Below, piece after piece: positions 29,924 to 40,266 of a stretch of DNA of 64,000 nucleotides. The notes under the pieces were generated by a model. The model was not told the origin of the DNA. It saw only the letters and a list, made by a program, of their open reading frames with translations, and searched no databases. Origin of the DNA: Mycobacterium barrassiae (GTDB lineage: Bacteria > Actinomycetota > Actinomycetes > Mycobacteriales > Mycobacteriaceae); assembly GCF_025822765.1 (NCBI RefSeq), contig NZ_JACKUK010000011.1, forward strand, positions 62,001-126,000. Direction: 5' to 3'. How positions within the stretch are numbered: the first letter of the stretch is position 1; each line of letters starts with the position of its first letter. Made by a program: the position numbers and the translations under genes.

Positions 29924-31279
29924 TCAGTCTGCCGACAACTGCCGATCCACCTCATCGGCCGCACGCTGTCCCGACCGGACGGCGCCGTCGAGGAACCCCG
30001 TCCACGTGTCGGCGGTTTCGGTTCCGGCCCAATGGATGCCGTCGACGGGTTTGCGCAACCACGGCCCGTACGTAGTCCACGAACCGGGTGGCACCGCTGC
30101 CGTCGGCCCGCCGGGCGCGAATTCCTCTGCGCTCCAGCAGTGGTCGAGGTAGTCGATCGGCTCGCGCGCGGCCTCGCCGAACAGCATCGCGAACCCCGCC
30201 AAGGCGCGTTTGCGCCGATCGGCAGGCGGCAGCGGGTCGAACGTCCGCGCATCGGTGAACCCCAGCAGGATCCCGGGGCCGTCATCGCTGGGGCTGACGT
30301 CGAACGTGATGAAGACCGGGCCTTCGTCGGAGAGCGCCTCACCCGAGCAGCCGTCGGCCCGCCAGAACGGCGTCTCGTAGGCGACATAGGCCTTGCTCAG
30401 ATTGCCCTGGGGCCAGTGCGCGGCGAGCTTGCCGTACTCGGGCGGCAGCTCCGGCAGGAACGTGATGCCCGCGCGATGTTCCGGCGGGATGGCGACGATG
30501 ACCGCCTTCGCGGCGACCGTCCCCTTGTCCGATGTCACGGTCAGCGTGCTGTCGGCGTGCCGTTCGATGCTGCGCACCACCGCCTCCAGCACCACACGTG
30601 GGGCCAACTCCTCGGCCATCCGCACCGCGATCTGCTGCGTGCCGCCGGGGAAGCGGTCCTGCTGGGCGCCGCCTTCGACGTCGAGCATGCGGCCGAGGCC
30701 GCCCGCGGCCTTCACGTAGCGCACCGCGTGCAGCATGGACACCGCGTCGGGCTCGCACCCCCACGTCACGCGGGCCATGATCGCCATCAGGTCCCGCGTA
30801 CCTGCGCTGGCGTGCACATACCGCAGCCACTCGTCGAGCGTCTTGGAGTCGAGGATGTCGGCGATCGGCGATGTCCACGGCTCGTCCACCGGCACCCGCC
30901 GGCACACCCGCTCGAACCGCCACTGGATACGGGACACGTCGAGCAACTCGATGATGGACAGCCGCGGAATGGTGCTGCGGTAGGCCCGGACCTTGCCGCG
31001 CCAGCGGATGAGGTTCTTGCCGCGGCTGTGGGTCGGTACGGTCTCGCAGCCCAGTTCGGCAGCCAGTGCGACGACCGCGTCCTGGGTCGGGCCGACGAAT
31101 GTGCCGCCCAGGTCCACCGGAACCCCCGCGATGGTCGCCGTCGACGAGCGGCCGCCGACGCGGTCGCGCCCTTCGAGGACCACCACGTCGCGGCCGCGTT
31201 TCACCAGCTCCCGTGCGGCGGCCAGGCCCGCGAACCCGGCTCCCACAACGACGACATCGGCACTCGGTGGGATGGTCAC
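29924..31279 (-). CDS. aofH: FAD-dependent flavin monoamine oxidase (AofH-like)
   Basis: A 451-residue flavoprotein that would oxidise amines to imines with release of H2O2. The N-terminal dinucleotide-binding motif [16 protein letters not shown] and [10 protein letters not shown] bind FAD. The C-terminal [22 protein letters not shown] is the family FAD/substrate signature. A middle domain contains [14 protein letters not shown]. Length and motifs fit M. tuberculosis AofH (Rv3170). Its start is 20 bp from that of the divergent LLM gene, so the promoters overlap. Substrate preference, whether polyamine or aromatic amine, is not readable. Confidence 0.9.
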   Translation of the reverse strand: MTIPPSADVVVVGAGFAGLAAARELVKRGRDVVVLEGRDRVGGRSSTATIAGVPVDLGGTFVGPTQDAVVALAAELGCETVPTHSRGKNLIRWRGKVRAYRSTIPRLSIIELLDVSRIQWRFERVCRRVPVDEPWTSPIADILDSKTLDEWLRYVHASAGTRDLMAIMARVTWGCEPDAVSMLHAVRYVKAAGGLGRMLDVEGGAQQDRFPGGTQQIAVRMAEELAPRVVLEAVVRSIERHADSTLTVTSDKGTVAAKAVIVAIPPEHRAGITFLPELPPEYGKLAAHWPQGNLSKAYVAYETPFWRADGCSGEALSDEGPVFITFDVSPSDDGPGILLGFTDARTFDPLPPADRRKRALAGFAMLFGEAAREPIDYLDHCWSAEEFAPGGPTAAVPPGSWTTYGPWLRKPVDGIHWAGTETADTWTGFLDGAVRSGQRAADEVDRQLSAD

Positions 31280-31298
31280 GTGACTAGGCTCTCATGCG

Positions 31299-32288
31299 AT
31301 GAAGGTCATGACAGCGCTGTTCGGCCCCACGGACGCGATCGAGCGCGCACACGCACTGCGCGAGGCGGGCGCCGCCGGGGTGTTCACGTTCGAGGGTCCG
31401 CACGACGTCTTCACTCCGCTGGCGGTGGCGTCGACCGTCGGGGGCCTGGACCTGATGACCAACGTGGCAATCGCGTTCCCCCGCAACCCTGTTCAGCTGG
31501 CGCATCAGGCCAACGACATGCAGCTGCTGGCGCAGGGGCGCTTCACGCTGGGCCTCGGTACGCAGGTACGCGCGCAGATCGAGAAGCGCTACGGCGTGGA
31601 TTTCGATCGGCCGGTCGCGCGGATGAAGGAGTTGGTCGCGGCACTGCGGGCCATCTTCGCCGCGTGGAACGACGGCGAGCGCCTCGACTTCCGCGGCGAG
31701 TACTACCGGCACACCCTGATGACGCCGACGTTCAACCCCGGGCCGAACCCGTTCGGTCCGCCGCCGATCTATCTCGGGGCGCTGGGTCCGCTGCTGACGC
31801 GCGCGACGGCCGAGGTCGCCGATGGCCTGCTGGTCATGCCGTTCGGGTCCAAACGTTTCCTGCACGAGGTCACCATGCCCAATGTCGGCAAGGGGCTGGC
31901 GTCAGCGGGGCGCGACGCCGCCGATTTCGCGATCGTCCCCGAGATCATCGTGTCGGTCGGTACCGAGGACGCCGACCACACCGCCGCGCGTCGGCTGTTG
32001 GCCTTCTACGGGTCGACTCCCGCCTACCGCCCCGTGCTCGAGGTGCACGGCTGGGGTGACCTGCAGCCCGAGCTGAATGCGCTGTCCAAGCAGGGGCGCT
32101 GGGAGGACATGGGCAGGCTCATCGACGACGACATGCTGCACACCATCGTCGCCTGCGGTAGCCCCGCCGAGGTCGCCGCGCACATCCGCGACCGGGTCGA
32201 CGGCGTGGCCGAGCAAATCTGTCTGTACCAGCCCGGACCGATCTCGGTGGAGTCATTGGCGTCGATCGTGGACGCGCTCGGGTCCTGA
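31299..32288 (+). CDS. LLM-class F420-dependent oxidoreductase
   Basis: A 329-residue luciferase-like TIM barrel. Typical parts are GVFTFEGPHDVFTPLAVAS, NVAIAFPRNPVQLAHQAND, GRFTLGLGTQV, PPPIYLGALGP and VADGLLV. Mycobacteria use this subfamily with the deazaflavin F420. The ATG at 31299 is 20 bp from the start of the divergent amine oxidase. It is followed by two Baeyer-Villiger monooxygenases on the same strand, the first after 40 bp with its own strong ribosome binding site, so the three may form one oxidative operon. The substrate is unknown. Confidence 0.9.
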   Translation: MKVMTALFGPTDAIERAHALREAGAAGVFTFEGPHDVFTPLAVASTVGGLDLMTNVAIAFPRNPVQLAHQANDMQLLAQGRFTLGLGTQVRAQIEKRYGVDFDRPVARMKELVAALRAIFAAWNDGERLDFRGEYYRHTLMTPTFNPGPNPFGPPPIYLGALGPLLTRATAEVADGLLVMPFGSKRFLHEVTMPNVGKGLASAGRDAADFAIVPEIIVSVGTEDADHTAARRLLAFYGSTPAYRPVLEVHGWGDLQPELNALSKQGRWEDMGRLIDDDMLHTIVACGSPAEVAAHIRDRVDGVAEQICLYQPGPISVESLASIVDALGS

Positions 32289-32328
32289 GCCATATCGTGG
32301 TACCCAGCGGAACCAAAGGAGGTTGCGG

Positions 32329-33837
32329 ATGGGCCAGGGTGCCGAGCGCCTGCAGGAAGAACAGCTGGCGAGCGACTACTTCGATGTGCTGATCATCGGT
32401 GCCGGGATCTCCGGGATCGGTGCTGCGTACCGCATCCACGAGAAGAACCCGCACATGAGCTACGCGCTTCTCGAGCGGCGGTCCCGCATCGGCGGCACCT
32501 GGGACTTAAACCGCTATCCGGGCATCCGGTCCGACAGCGACATCTTCACCCTCAGCTACCCCTTCGAACCGTGGACCCGGCCGGAGAACGTCGCCGACGG
32601 GGACGACATCCGCGAATACCTGACCCAGACTGCGCACAAGCACGGCATCGACGAGCACATCCGCTTCGACACCCGGGTCCTGTCCGCCGACTGGGACTCG
32701 ACGACCGACACCTGGACGGTGAGCGCCGAACACGACGGCGAACCGACCACGTACCGCTGCCGCTTCCTGTTCTTCGGTACCGGTTACTACAACTACGACG
32801 AGCCGTACCGGCCCGAGTTCCCGGGCATCGAGCAGTTCTCCGGCCCGGTGATCCACCCGCAGCACTGGCCCGAGTCGCTCGACTACGCCGGCAAGAAGAT
32901 CGTGGTGATCGGCAGCGGCGCGACCGCGGTCAGCATGATCCCCACGCTGACCGAGAAGGCCGGACACGTCACGATGCTGCAGCGCTCGCCGACGTACATG
33001 CTGTCGACGCCCCGCATCAATCCCGTGGTGCAGTTCCTGCGCAAGTTGTTCCCCAAGCGCGTCGGCTACGTCGCGGCCCGGATCTACAACACCTTCTTCA
33101 CGGTGCTCGTCTATGCCTTTGCCCGGACGGCGCCGCGACTCGCCAGGGCCTACGTCCGCGCCTACGCGAAACGTCAACTGCCTAAGGGCTATCCGGTCGA
33201 CGTTCACTTCAAGCCGCGCTACGACCCGTGGGATCAGCGGCTGTGCGCGATTCTGGACAACGATTTCTACGAGGTCATCGCCGCGGGCCGGCTGGATGTG
33301 GTGACCGACCAGATCGACCACATCGACGAGTACGGCGTCGTGCTGCGTTCGGGACAGCGCCTCGATGCCGACATCATCATCAGTGCCACCGGAATTCAGC
33401 TGCAGGCGCTCGGCGGTATCGCGTTGAGTATCGACGGTGCGGAGGTCAAGCCGCAGGACCGGTTCGTCTACAAGGAGCACATGCTCGAAGACGTCCCGAA
33501 CGCTGCGTGGGCCGTCGGCTACATCAACGCGTCGTGGACGCTACGCGTCGACCTCACCGCGCGTTCGGTCGCGAAGCTGTTGGCGTACATGGACACCCAT
33601 GGCTACACACATGCCTATCCCCACCTCGGTGACGAACCGATGCCGGAGAAGCCGGCGTGGAACATCAACGCGGGCTACGTGCAGCGCACCGGACACGTGC
33701 TGCCCAAATCCGGCACCCGCCGCCCGTGGAACGTGCGCCACAACTACGTGCTGGACGCCATCGATCACCGGTTCGACCGCATCGAGGAATCGATGGTGTT
33801 CGGCCGCGCGACTGTCGAGGCGGTCAAGTCGGCATAG
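32329..33837 (+). CDS. Baeyer-Villiger flavin monooxygenase 1 (EthA-like)
   Basis: A 502-residue FAD/NADPH monooxygenase. It has two Rossmann motifs, IIGAGISGIGAAYR and VVIGSGATAVSM, and the Baeyer-Villiger fingerprint FSGPVIHPQHWP. GGTWDLNRYPGIRSDSD is shared with mycobacterial EthA, the ethionamide activator, and overall resemblance is strong. It would insert oxygen next to ketones or oxidise sulfur compounds. An open frame runs upstream to 32077 inside the previous gene. I chose ATG 32329 because AAGGAGG at 32316-32322 is ideally spaced. The next gene starts 10 bp after the stop. Confidence 0.92.
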   Translation: MGQGAERLQEEQLASDYFDVLIIGAGISGIGAAYRIHEKNPHMSYALLERRSRIGGTWDLNRYPGIRSDSDIFTLSYPFEPWTRPENVADGDDIREYLTQTAHKHGIDEHIRFDTRVLSADWDSTTDTWTVSAEHDGEPTTYRCRFLFFGTGYYNYDEPYRPEFPGIEQFSGPVIHPQHWPESLDYAGKKIVVIGSGATAVSMIPTLTEKAGHVTMLQRSPTYMLSTPRINPVVQFLRKLFPKRVGYVAARIYNTFFTVLVYAFARTAPRLARAYVRAYAKRQLPKGYPVDVHFKPRYDPWDQRLCAILDNDFYEVIAAGRLDVVTDQIDHIDEYGVVLRSGQRLDADIIISATGIQLQALGGIALSIDGAEVKPQDRFVYKEHMLEDVPNAAWAVGYINASWTLRVDLTARSVAKLLAYMDTHGYTHAYPHLGDEPMPEKPAWNINAGYVQRTGHVLPKSGTRRPWNVRHNYVLDAIDHRFDRIEESMVFGRATVEAVKSA

Positions 33838-33847
33838 GAGGTTCTTC

Positions 33848-35335
33848 GTGACTGAATACAGTGACGTGCTGATCATCGGCGCGGGCTTCTCCGGCATCGG
33901 GGCGGCCTACCGTATCCACGAGAAGAACCCCAATCTGTCCTACACCATCCTGGAGCGGCGTGAACGCCTCGGCGGCACATGGGATCTGTTTCAGTATCCC
34001 GGCATTCGGTCCGACAGCGACATCTTCACGCTGAGCTTTCCGTGGGAGCCGTGGACCCGCGAGGAGATGATCGCCGATGGCGCCGACATCTGGCAGTACA
34101 TGGCGGACACGGCACGCAAACACGGCATCGACCAACACATTCAGTTCCGCACCCGGGTCGTCTCGGCCGACTGGGATTCGGCCACCGACACCTGGACCGT
34201 TGAGACCGAACAGGACGGCGAGCCCAGGACCTACCGCGGGCGGTTCCTGGTCTTCGCCAGCGGCTACTACAACTACGACGAGCCGTACACGCCGACGTTC
34301 CCCGGTATCGAGGACTTCTCCGGCGATGTGATCCATCCACAGCACTGGCCCGACGGCTTCGACCTCTCCGGCAAGCGGTTGGTGGTGATCGGCAGCGGTG
34401 CGACGGCCGTCAGCATGATCCCGTCGCTGGCTGAGAAGGCCGCGCACGTCACGATGCTGCAGCGCACGCCGTCGTACCTGTTCTCCGTCCAGAGAGTGCA
34501 GCCCGTCTTCAACGCCATCCGGAAGGTTCTGCCGCGCAGAGCGTCCCACTGGATCATTCGTTGGGTGATGTCGTTGTTCGGCTCGCTGCTCTGGCTGGTC
34601 TCCCGTCGCGCACCGGAGTTCAGCAAGCGGCTGCTGCGTGGTGTCGCCGAAAAGAACCTGCCCGAAAACTACGACATCGACACCCATTTCACGCCGCCGT
34701 ACGACCCCTGGGACCAGCGGATGTGCTTCATCCTCGATGGCGACTTCTACAAGGCCATCGCTGCCGGCGATGTCGAAGTGGTGACCGACCACGTCGACCG
34801 TTTCGATGCCACAGGGATCGTGTTGAGGTCGGGCAAACACCTCGACGCCGACGTGATCGTCACCGCCACCGGAATCCAATTGCATGCGCTGGGCGGAGTC
34901 GCGATAAGCATCGACGGCGAGAAGGTGGACCCGCATGACCGGTTCGTATTCCGGCGTCATCTGCTCGAAGACGTGCCCAACGCGGCATGGTCGTTCGGGT
35001 ATTCGAACGCGTCGTGGACGCTGGGCGCCGACATGACGGCGCGCAACGTGGCGGATCTGTTGGCCTACATGGATTCTCACGGTTACACGCACGCCTACCC
35101 GCATCTCGGGGACGTACACATGCCCGAACAGCCCGTGTTCAACCTGACGTCGGGTTACGTGCTGCGCGCCCAGAAGGTGCTGCCGAAGTCAGGGGAGCGC
35201 AGGCCGTGGGCGATGACGCACAACTATCTGCGGGATGCGCTCGGCAGTCGGTTCGACCGCATCGAGGACTCGATGGTGTTCGGTCGCGCCGCTACGGCGT
35301 CCGCACCGCAAGCCCAGTCTGAGGCAGTCGGCTAG
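33848..35335 (+). CDS. Baeyer-Villiger flavin monooxygenase 2 (EthA-like)
   Basis: A 495-residue tandem paralogue of the previous gene. It has the same architecture: IIGAGFSGIGAAYR, GGTWDLFQYPGIRSDSD, BVMO fingerprint FSGDVIHPQHWP, VVIGSGATAVSM and the C-terminal MVFGRA ending. The start is GTG 33848, with AGGAGG (33836-33841) overlapping the stop codon of the first monooxygenase, so translation is tightly coupled. The middle region, about residues 205-270, differs most from its partner and is where the two may differ in substrate. Retention of both copies suggests separate ketone substrates or a heteromer. Confidence 0.92.
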   Translation: MTEYSDVLIIGAGFSGIGAAYRIHEKNPNLSYTILERRERLGGTWDLFQYPGIRSDSDIFTLSFPWEPWTREEMIADGADIWQYMADTARKHGIDQHIQFRTRVVSADWDSATDTWTVETEQDGEPRTYRGRFLVFASGYYNYDEPYTPTFPGIEDFSGDVIHPQHWPDGFDLSGKRLVVIGSGATAVSMIPSLAEKAAHVTMLQRTPSYLFSVQRVQPVFNAIRKVLPRRASHWIIRWVMSLFGSLLWLVSRRAPEFSKRLLRGVAEKNLPENYDIDTHFTPPYDPWDQRMCFILDGDFYKAIAAGDVEVVTDHVDRFDATGIVLRSGKHLDADVIVTATGIQLHALGGVAISIDGEKVDPHDRFVFRRHLLEDVPNAAWSFGYSNASWTLGADMTARNVADLLAYMDSHGYTHAYPHLGDVHMPEQPVFNLTSGYVLRAQKVLPKSGERRPWAMTHNYLRDALGSRFDRIEDSMVFGRAATASAPQAQSEAVG

Positions 35336-35340
35336 CTACG

Positions 35341-35718
35341 GTGTCGATCGCGGTCATTGCGGTAATCGGCGTGTTCTTCGCGGGGATGGGTGCCTATGCG
35401 CTCGTCGCACCGGCCGCGATCCTCCGCCCATTCGGCATCACCCTCGGGGGAGCGGCGGCGCGTTCGGAGGTCCGCGGGGTCTACGGCGGGTTCGGCCTGG
35501 CGATCGCCGGTGTGCTGGCGTATGCGGCGGTCGTGGGTGGCGACGTAGGGAGGGGGATTCTCATCGCCGTCGGCGCCGCGCTGGCCGGGATGGCCTTCGG
35601 ACGAGTCGTATCGGGGGTCGTCGAGGGCCGAGCTGGGCGAACGGCGTTCTACCCCAACTGGTTCTACTGCGTGGTCGAAGCCGTCGCCGCGGCCGCCCTC
35701 TTTGCGATTTCGGTGTAG
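35341..35718 (+). CDS. Small membrane protein, DUF4345-like
   Basis: A 125-residue protein with four hydrophobic segments (about residues 2-24, 48-66, 72-92 and 106-124) and a short conserved-looking RSEVRGVYGGFGLA stretch between the first two. This layout resembles DUF4345 proteins, whose function is unknown. GTG 35341 starts five bases after the monooxygenase stop, so it is probably the last gene of the operon. The TAG at 35716-35718 lies inside the left arm of a hairpin. Confidence 0.75.
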   Translation: MSIAVIAVIGVFFAGMGAYALVAPAAILRPFGITLGGAAARSEVRGVYGGFGLAIAGVLAYAAVVGGDVGRGILIAVGAALAGMAFGRVVSGVVEGRAGRTAFYPNWFYCVVEAVAAAALFAISV

Positions 35719-35756
35719 TTGGTCGCGCCCTCCGCGACTGGCTACACCGAAATCGC
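35704..35756. terminator. Bidirectional hairpin at a convergent gene end
   Basis: Arms of 24 bp (35704-35727 and 35733-35756) flank the five-base loop CCCTC. The first 15 bases (GCGATTTCGGTGTAG) and the last six pair perfectly. The stop codon of the small membrane protein is in the left arm, and the stop of the minus-strand gene begins 6 bp past the right arm. The architecture matches the hairpins at 26831 and 58016, though the sequence is only partly similar. Confidence 0.75.
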
Positions 35757-35761
35757 AGCTT

Positions 35762-36873
35762 TTAGGGCGCGACGGTGAGCCAATCGGCGAAGCCCGACGG
35801 GTCGTGCCGCCCCAGCGCGCCGTGCTCGAACAGCCCCCAGCCCTCGACGGACTTGCCGCCCTCGGTGCAGACCGCCCGGCCGACGTGGTCGATGACGCCG
35901 AAGCCCGCCCGGCCGACGATCGCCGGGTCGGTCATGTCGTAGGTGAGGCGCTCGGTGAACTTGTCGCCCTTCCACATGCCGTGCAGCCAATCGGAATCAC
36001 CGCCGTAGCCGCCGCCGACGTGGATCGGTACCGGCAGCTTGGACTCCACGTCGAAGTGGACGGGGGAGCCGTCGGCCGCGGTCGCGTCGATGGTCGCACC
36101 CGTCGGAATACGCGTGCCCGACGTGTAGTGGATCTTCACCCGCGGCCAGCCCAGCTGCTCGACCCGGCCGTCACGCCACACGCGCGTGACGTCGTTGAGG
36201 CTCCGGAACCCGTTCGGCTCCTCCTGGATGATCAGGCAGATCGCGAAGTCGTCGAACGCCATCGGCACGTACAGCCACCACATGCCTTCGAACGGCGGAT
36301 GCGCGGGCCTGCCCGCTGGCTCGGGTTCGCCGATCGGGCGGATGCCCCATGACCGGTCGCGGCTGCCGATCCACACATCGGGGTCGACGGCGATGTCCTC
36401 ACCATCGATCGAGATCACCCCGCTCCAGCTGCCCACCTGCGCGAAACGCTGCGCGTCCAACGTCACTCGGGTTCCCGAGCGCAGCACGTGACGCTGTTCC
36501 TGGATCGCGTCGAACAGCCTGTTCCAGGTGAGGTCGACCGCGATGCCCTCGGTTTCCTCACAGATGATCCGGAGCCGGTGCAGCGGTTCGCCGACCTCGA
36601 CGCGATAGCCCAGCACGTGCTGGTTGAGCCGATCCTGATCGATGCCGTCGCTCAGATGCACGGCTGTCTGGGTGTCGCCACGCCGCACGAGCACGAACGC
36701 ATCCTTGACGCCCAGGTTGGGGTAGTAGCCGATTCCGGTGATCAGGAAGATGCCGCCGGTGCGGTCGTGGGCGTTGAAATACGAACGGTCATAGAAGTTG
36801 CGGTCCGACGCACCTGGCCAGGAGATGGGTTGGGGCAGTTGATGAATCGGGAATTCATCCGTGGGTCCGAGCA

Positions 36874-36874
<1 letters not shown>
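35762..36874 (-). CDS. Conserved protein of the Rv3169 type
   Basis: A 370-residue soluble protein with no transmembrane segment or signal peptide. It is rich in beta-strand-like sequence with many Trp, Gly and Asp residues (GMWWLYVPMAFDDFAICL, HVGGGYGGDSDWLHGMWKG). I see no catalytic motif. Length and pairing with an APH-type phosphotransferase match M. tuberculosis Rv3169-Rv3168 as I recall them. The fold hints at a lipocalin-like or AttH-like beta-barrel pair, which is a guess. Its ATG overlaps the stop of the phosphotransferase by one base (TGATG), so the two are translated together. Confidence 0.75.
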
Positions 36875-38655
<1,781 letters not shown>

Positions 38656-38656
38656 T

Positions 38657-39436
38657 CTAGCTCGGCAGCAGCGGCGTCCTCGGGCCGAGATACAACCCGC
38701 CGTTCACATCGAGTGTCTGGCCGGTCACCCATCGACTGTCGTCTGAGGCGAAAAATGCGACAGCATCGGCGATTTCGGACGCGGCACCGATTCGATCCAG
38801 CGCCGTGATCTCAGTGAAGCCGGTCGGCGCGTCGTCGCTGTCGTGCAGCCACGAGTTCATGTCGGTGTCGGTCACGCCAGGCGCGATGTTGTTGACGGTG
38901 ATCCCGCGCTCGCCAAGCGCATTCGCCAACGACCGCCCCAGGACGTTGAGTGCGCCCTTGGTCATCGAGTAGACGATCTGCGGCGTCGCGAACCAGGTGA
39001 CGCCGGACGAGATGTTGATGATGCGGCCGCCGTCGCGCAGCAACGGCAGCGCGCGCTGGGTGATGAAAAACGGCGCGCGGACGTTGATGGCGAACTCCCG
39101 GTCGAACTGCTCGGGCGTCGCCTTGTCGATGGTGGGCTCGGCGGTGGAGATCGCCGCGTTGTTGACCAAGATGTCGAGCGGACGGCCATCGAGTTGCTTC
39201 TCGAGCGCACCGAACAGGGTGTCCACGTCACCGTCGACTCCGAGGAGTGCACGAACCGCGAACGCCTCGCCACCAGCGGCGCGGATGGCTTCGATGGTTT
39301 CGGCAGCGGCGGTGTCATTGCTTCCGTAGTGGACGGCGACCAGCGCACCGTCGGCTGCCAGTCGCTGTGCGATCGCGCGACCGATTCCTCGCGATGCGCC
39401 GGTGACAAGTGCGGTTTTGCCCGTCAATGAGGTCAT
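38657..39436 (-). CDS. Short-chain dehydrogenase/reductase
   Basis: A 259-residue classical SDR, probably a 3-oxoacyl or alcohol dehydrogenase using NADP(H). It has TGASRGIGRAI for cofactor, NNAAIST, catalytic Ser in NISSG and YSMTK as the Tyr-Lys pair, ending in VTGQTLDVNGG. A start four codons upstream (39448) is possible; ATG 39436 (MTSLTGKTALVTG) fits the family. It converges with the TetR gene, only 1 bp separating the stops. It lies 40 bp after the enoyl-CoA hydratase gene, on the same strand, so it may be the last gene of the long nuo-oriented unit. Confidence 0.9.
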   Translation of the reverse strand: MTSLTGKTALVTGASRGIGRAIAQRLAADGALVAVHYGSNDTAAAETIEAIRAAGGEAFAVRALLGVDGDVDTLFGALEKQLDGRPLDILVNNAAISTAEPTIDKATPEQFDREFAINVRAPFFITQRALPLLRDGGRIINISSGVTWFATPQIVYSMTKGALNVLGRSLANALGERGITVNNIAPGVTDTDMNSWLHDSDDAPTGFTEITALDRIGAASEIADAVAFFASDDSRWVTGQTLDVNGGLYLGPRTPLLPS

Positions 39437-39476
39437 GTACGGCCACAACCGAGGTCAGCTGCCGGCTATTCCCCGT

Positions 39477-40256
39477 CTATTCCGGGTCCTCGATCTGGCC
39501 CTTGTTGCGCTCGGTCACTGCGCGGAACCGATCGCCGAGTCCTTCGAAGTCGCGCTGCTGCGCGAAAGCGATCTTCTGCTCGGCCGCCAACGCGGGCTCG
39601 ATGACGGGCGCGGCGCCGGTCGTGTAAATCTCCTTGAGCCCCAGCATGGTTGGGCCGGGGACCTCGGCGATCTGTGCGGCCAGCTCGATAGCCCGGTCGA
39701 CCAGTCGATCGTGGGGGACGACCTCGGTCACCAGCCCGATACGTTCGGCGCGTGCCGCGTCGACGACCTCGCCGGTCATCGACAGGCGTCTGGCCATCCC
39801 GAGCCCGACGAGTTGGGGAAGACGCGCGGTCATGCCGCCGCCGGGCAGGATGCCGACCCGGGCGTGGGTGTCGGCGAACACCGCCCGCTCGGAGGCGATC
39901 AGGAAGTCGCAGCCGAGCGCCATCTCGAGGCCACCCGTGAACACCGGCCCGTTGATCGCGGCGATGATGGGGGTGCGCATCGTGCCGGTGACCTCGATGC
40001 AGCTGTGCTCGCGGAACTCCGCGAAGTACTCGGTGCCGTGGCGATGTGCTTCCTTGAGGTCGACGCCCGCACAGAACGCGGGGTCGGCCCCCGTGAGGAC
40101 CACCGCCCGCACCGACTCGTCGGCGTCGGCTTCGACCAGGGCGGCGTAGGACGCCTTGACGAGGCCGCGGCTCAACGCATTCCGGGCCTCTGGCCGATTG
40201 AGGGTCAGCACACGGACCGGGCCGTGGTCGGCGACGAGGACGAGCGGCGACGTCAT
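39477..40256 (-). CDS. Enoyl-CoA hydratase/isomerase family protein
   Basis: A 259-residue crotonase. It has the oxyanion-hole segment GADPAFCAGVDLKE and GPVFTGGLEMALGCDFLIAS, which keeps the first catalytic Glu. The position of the second Glu (QPEI in classic hydratases) reads DTHARVGILPGGG, so hydration may be weak and isomerase or another crotonase reaction is possible. It starts 10 bp downstream of the nuoN stop on the same strand with no terminator between, so it is likely read with the nuo operon although it has no role in complex I. Confidence 0.88.
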   Translation of the reverse strand: MTSPLVLVADHGPVRVLTLNRPEARNALSRGLVKASYAALVEADADESVRAVVLTGADPAFCAGVDLKEAHRHGTEYFAEFREHSCIEVTGTMRTPIIAAINGPVFTGGLEMALGCDFLIASERAVFADTHARVGILPGGGMTARLPQLVGLGMARRLSMTGEVVDAARAERIGLVTEVVPHDRLVDRAIELAAQIAEVPGPTMLGLKEIYTTGAAPVIEPALAAEQKIAFAQQRDFEGLGDRFRAVTERNKGQIEDPE

Positions 40257-40266
40257 GACGACGAAG

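Noticed and set aside
30032-32059. 675-codon plus-strand frame opposite the amine oxidase
   Set aside because: Antisense shadow; the minus-strand flavin amine oxidase and the plus-strand LLM gene explain the region with clear motifs.
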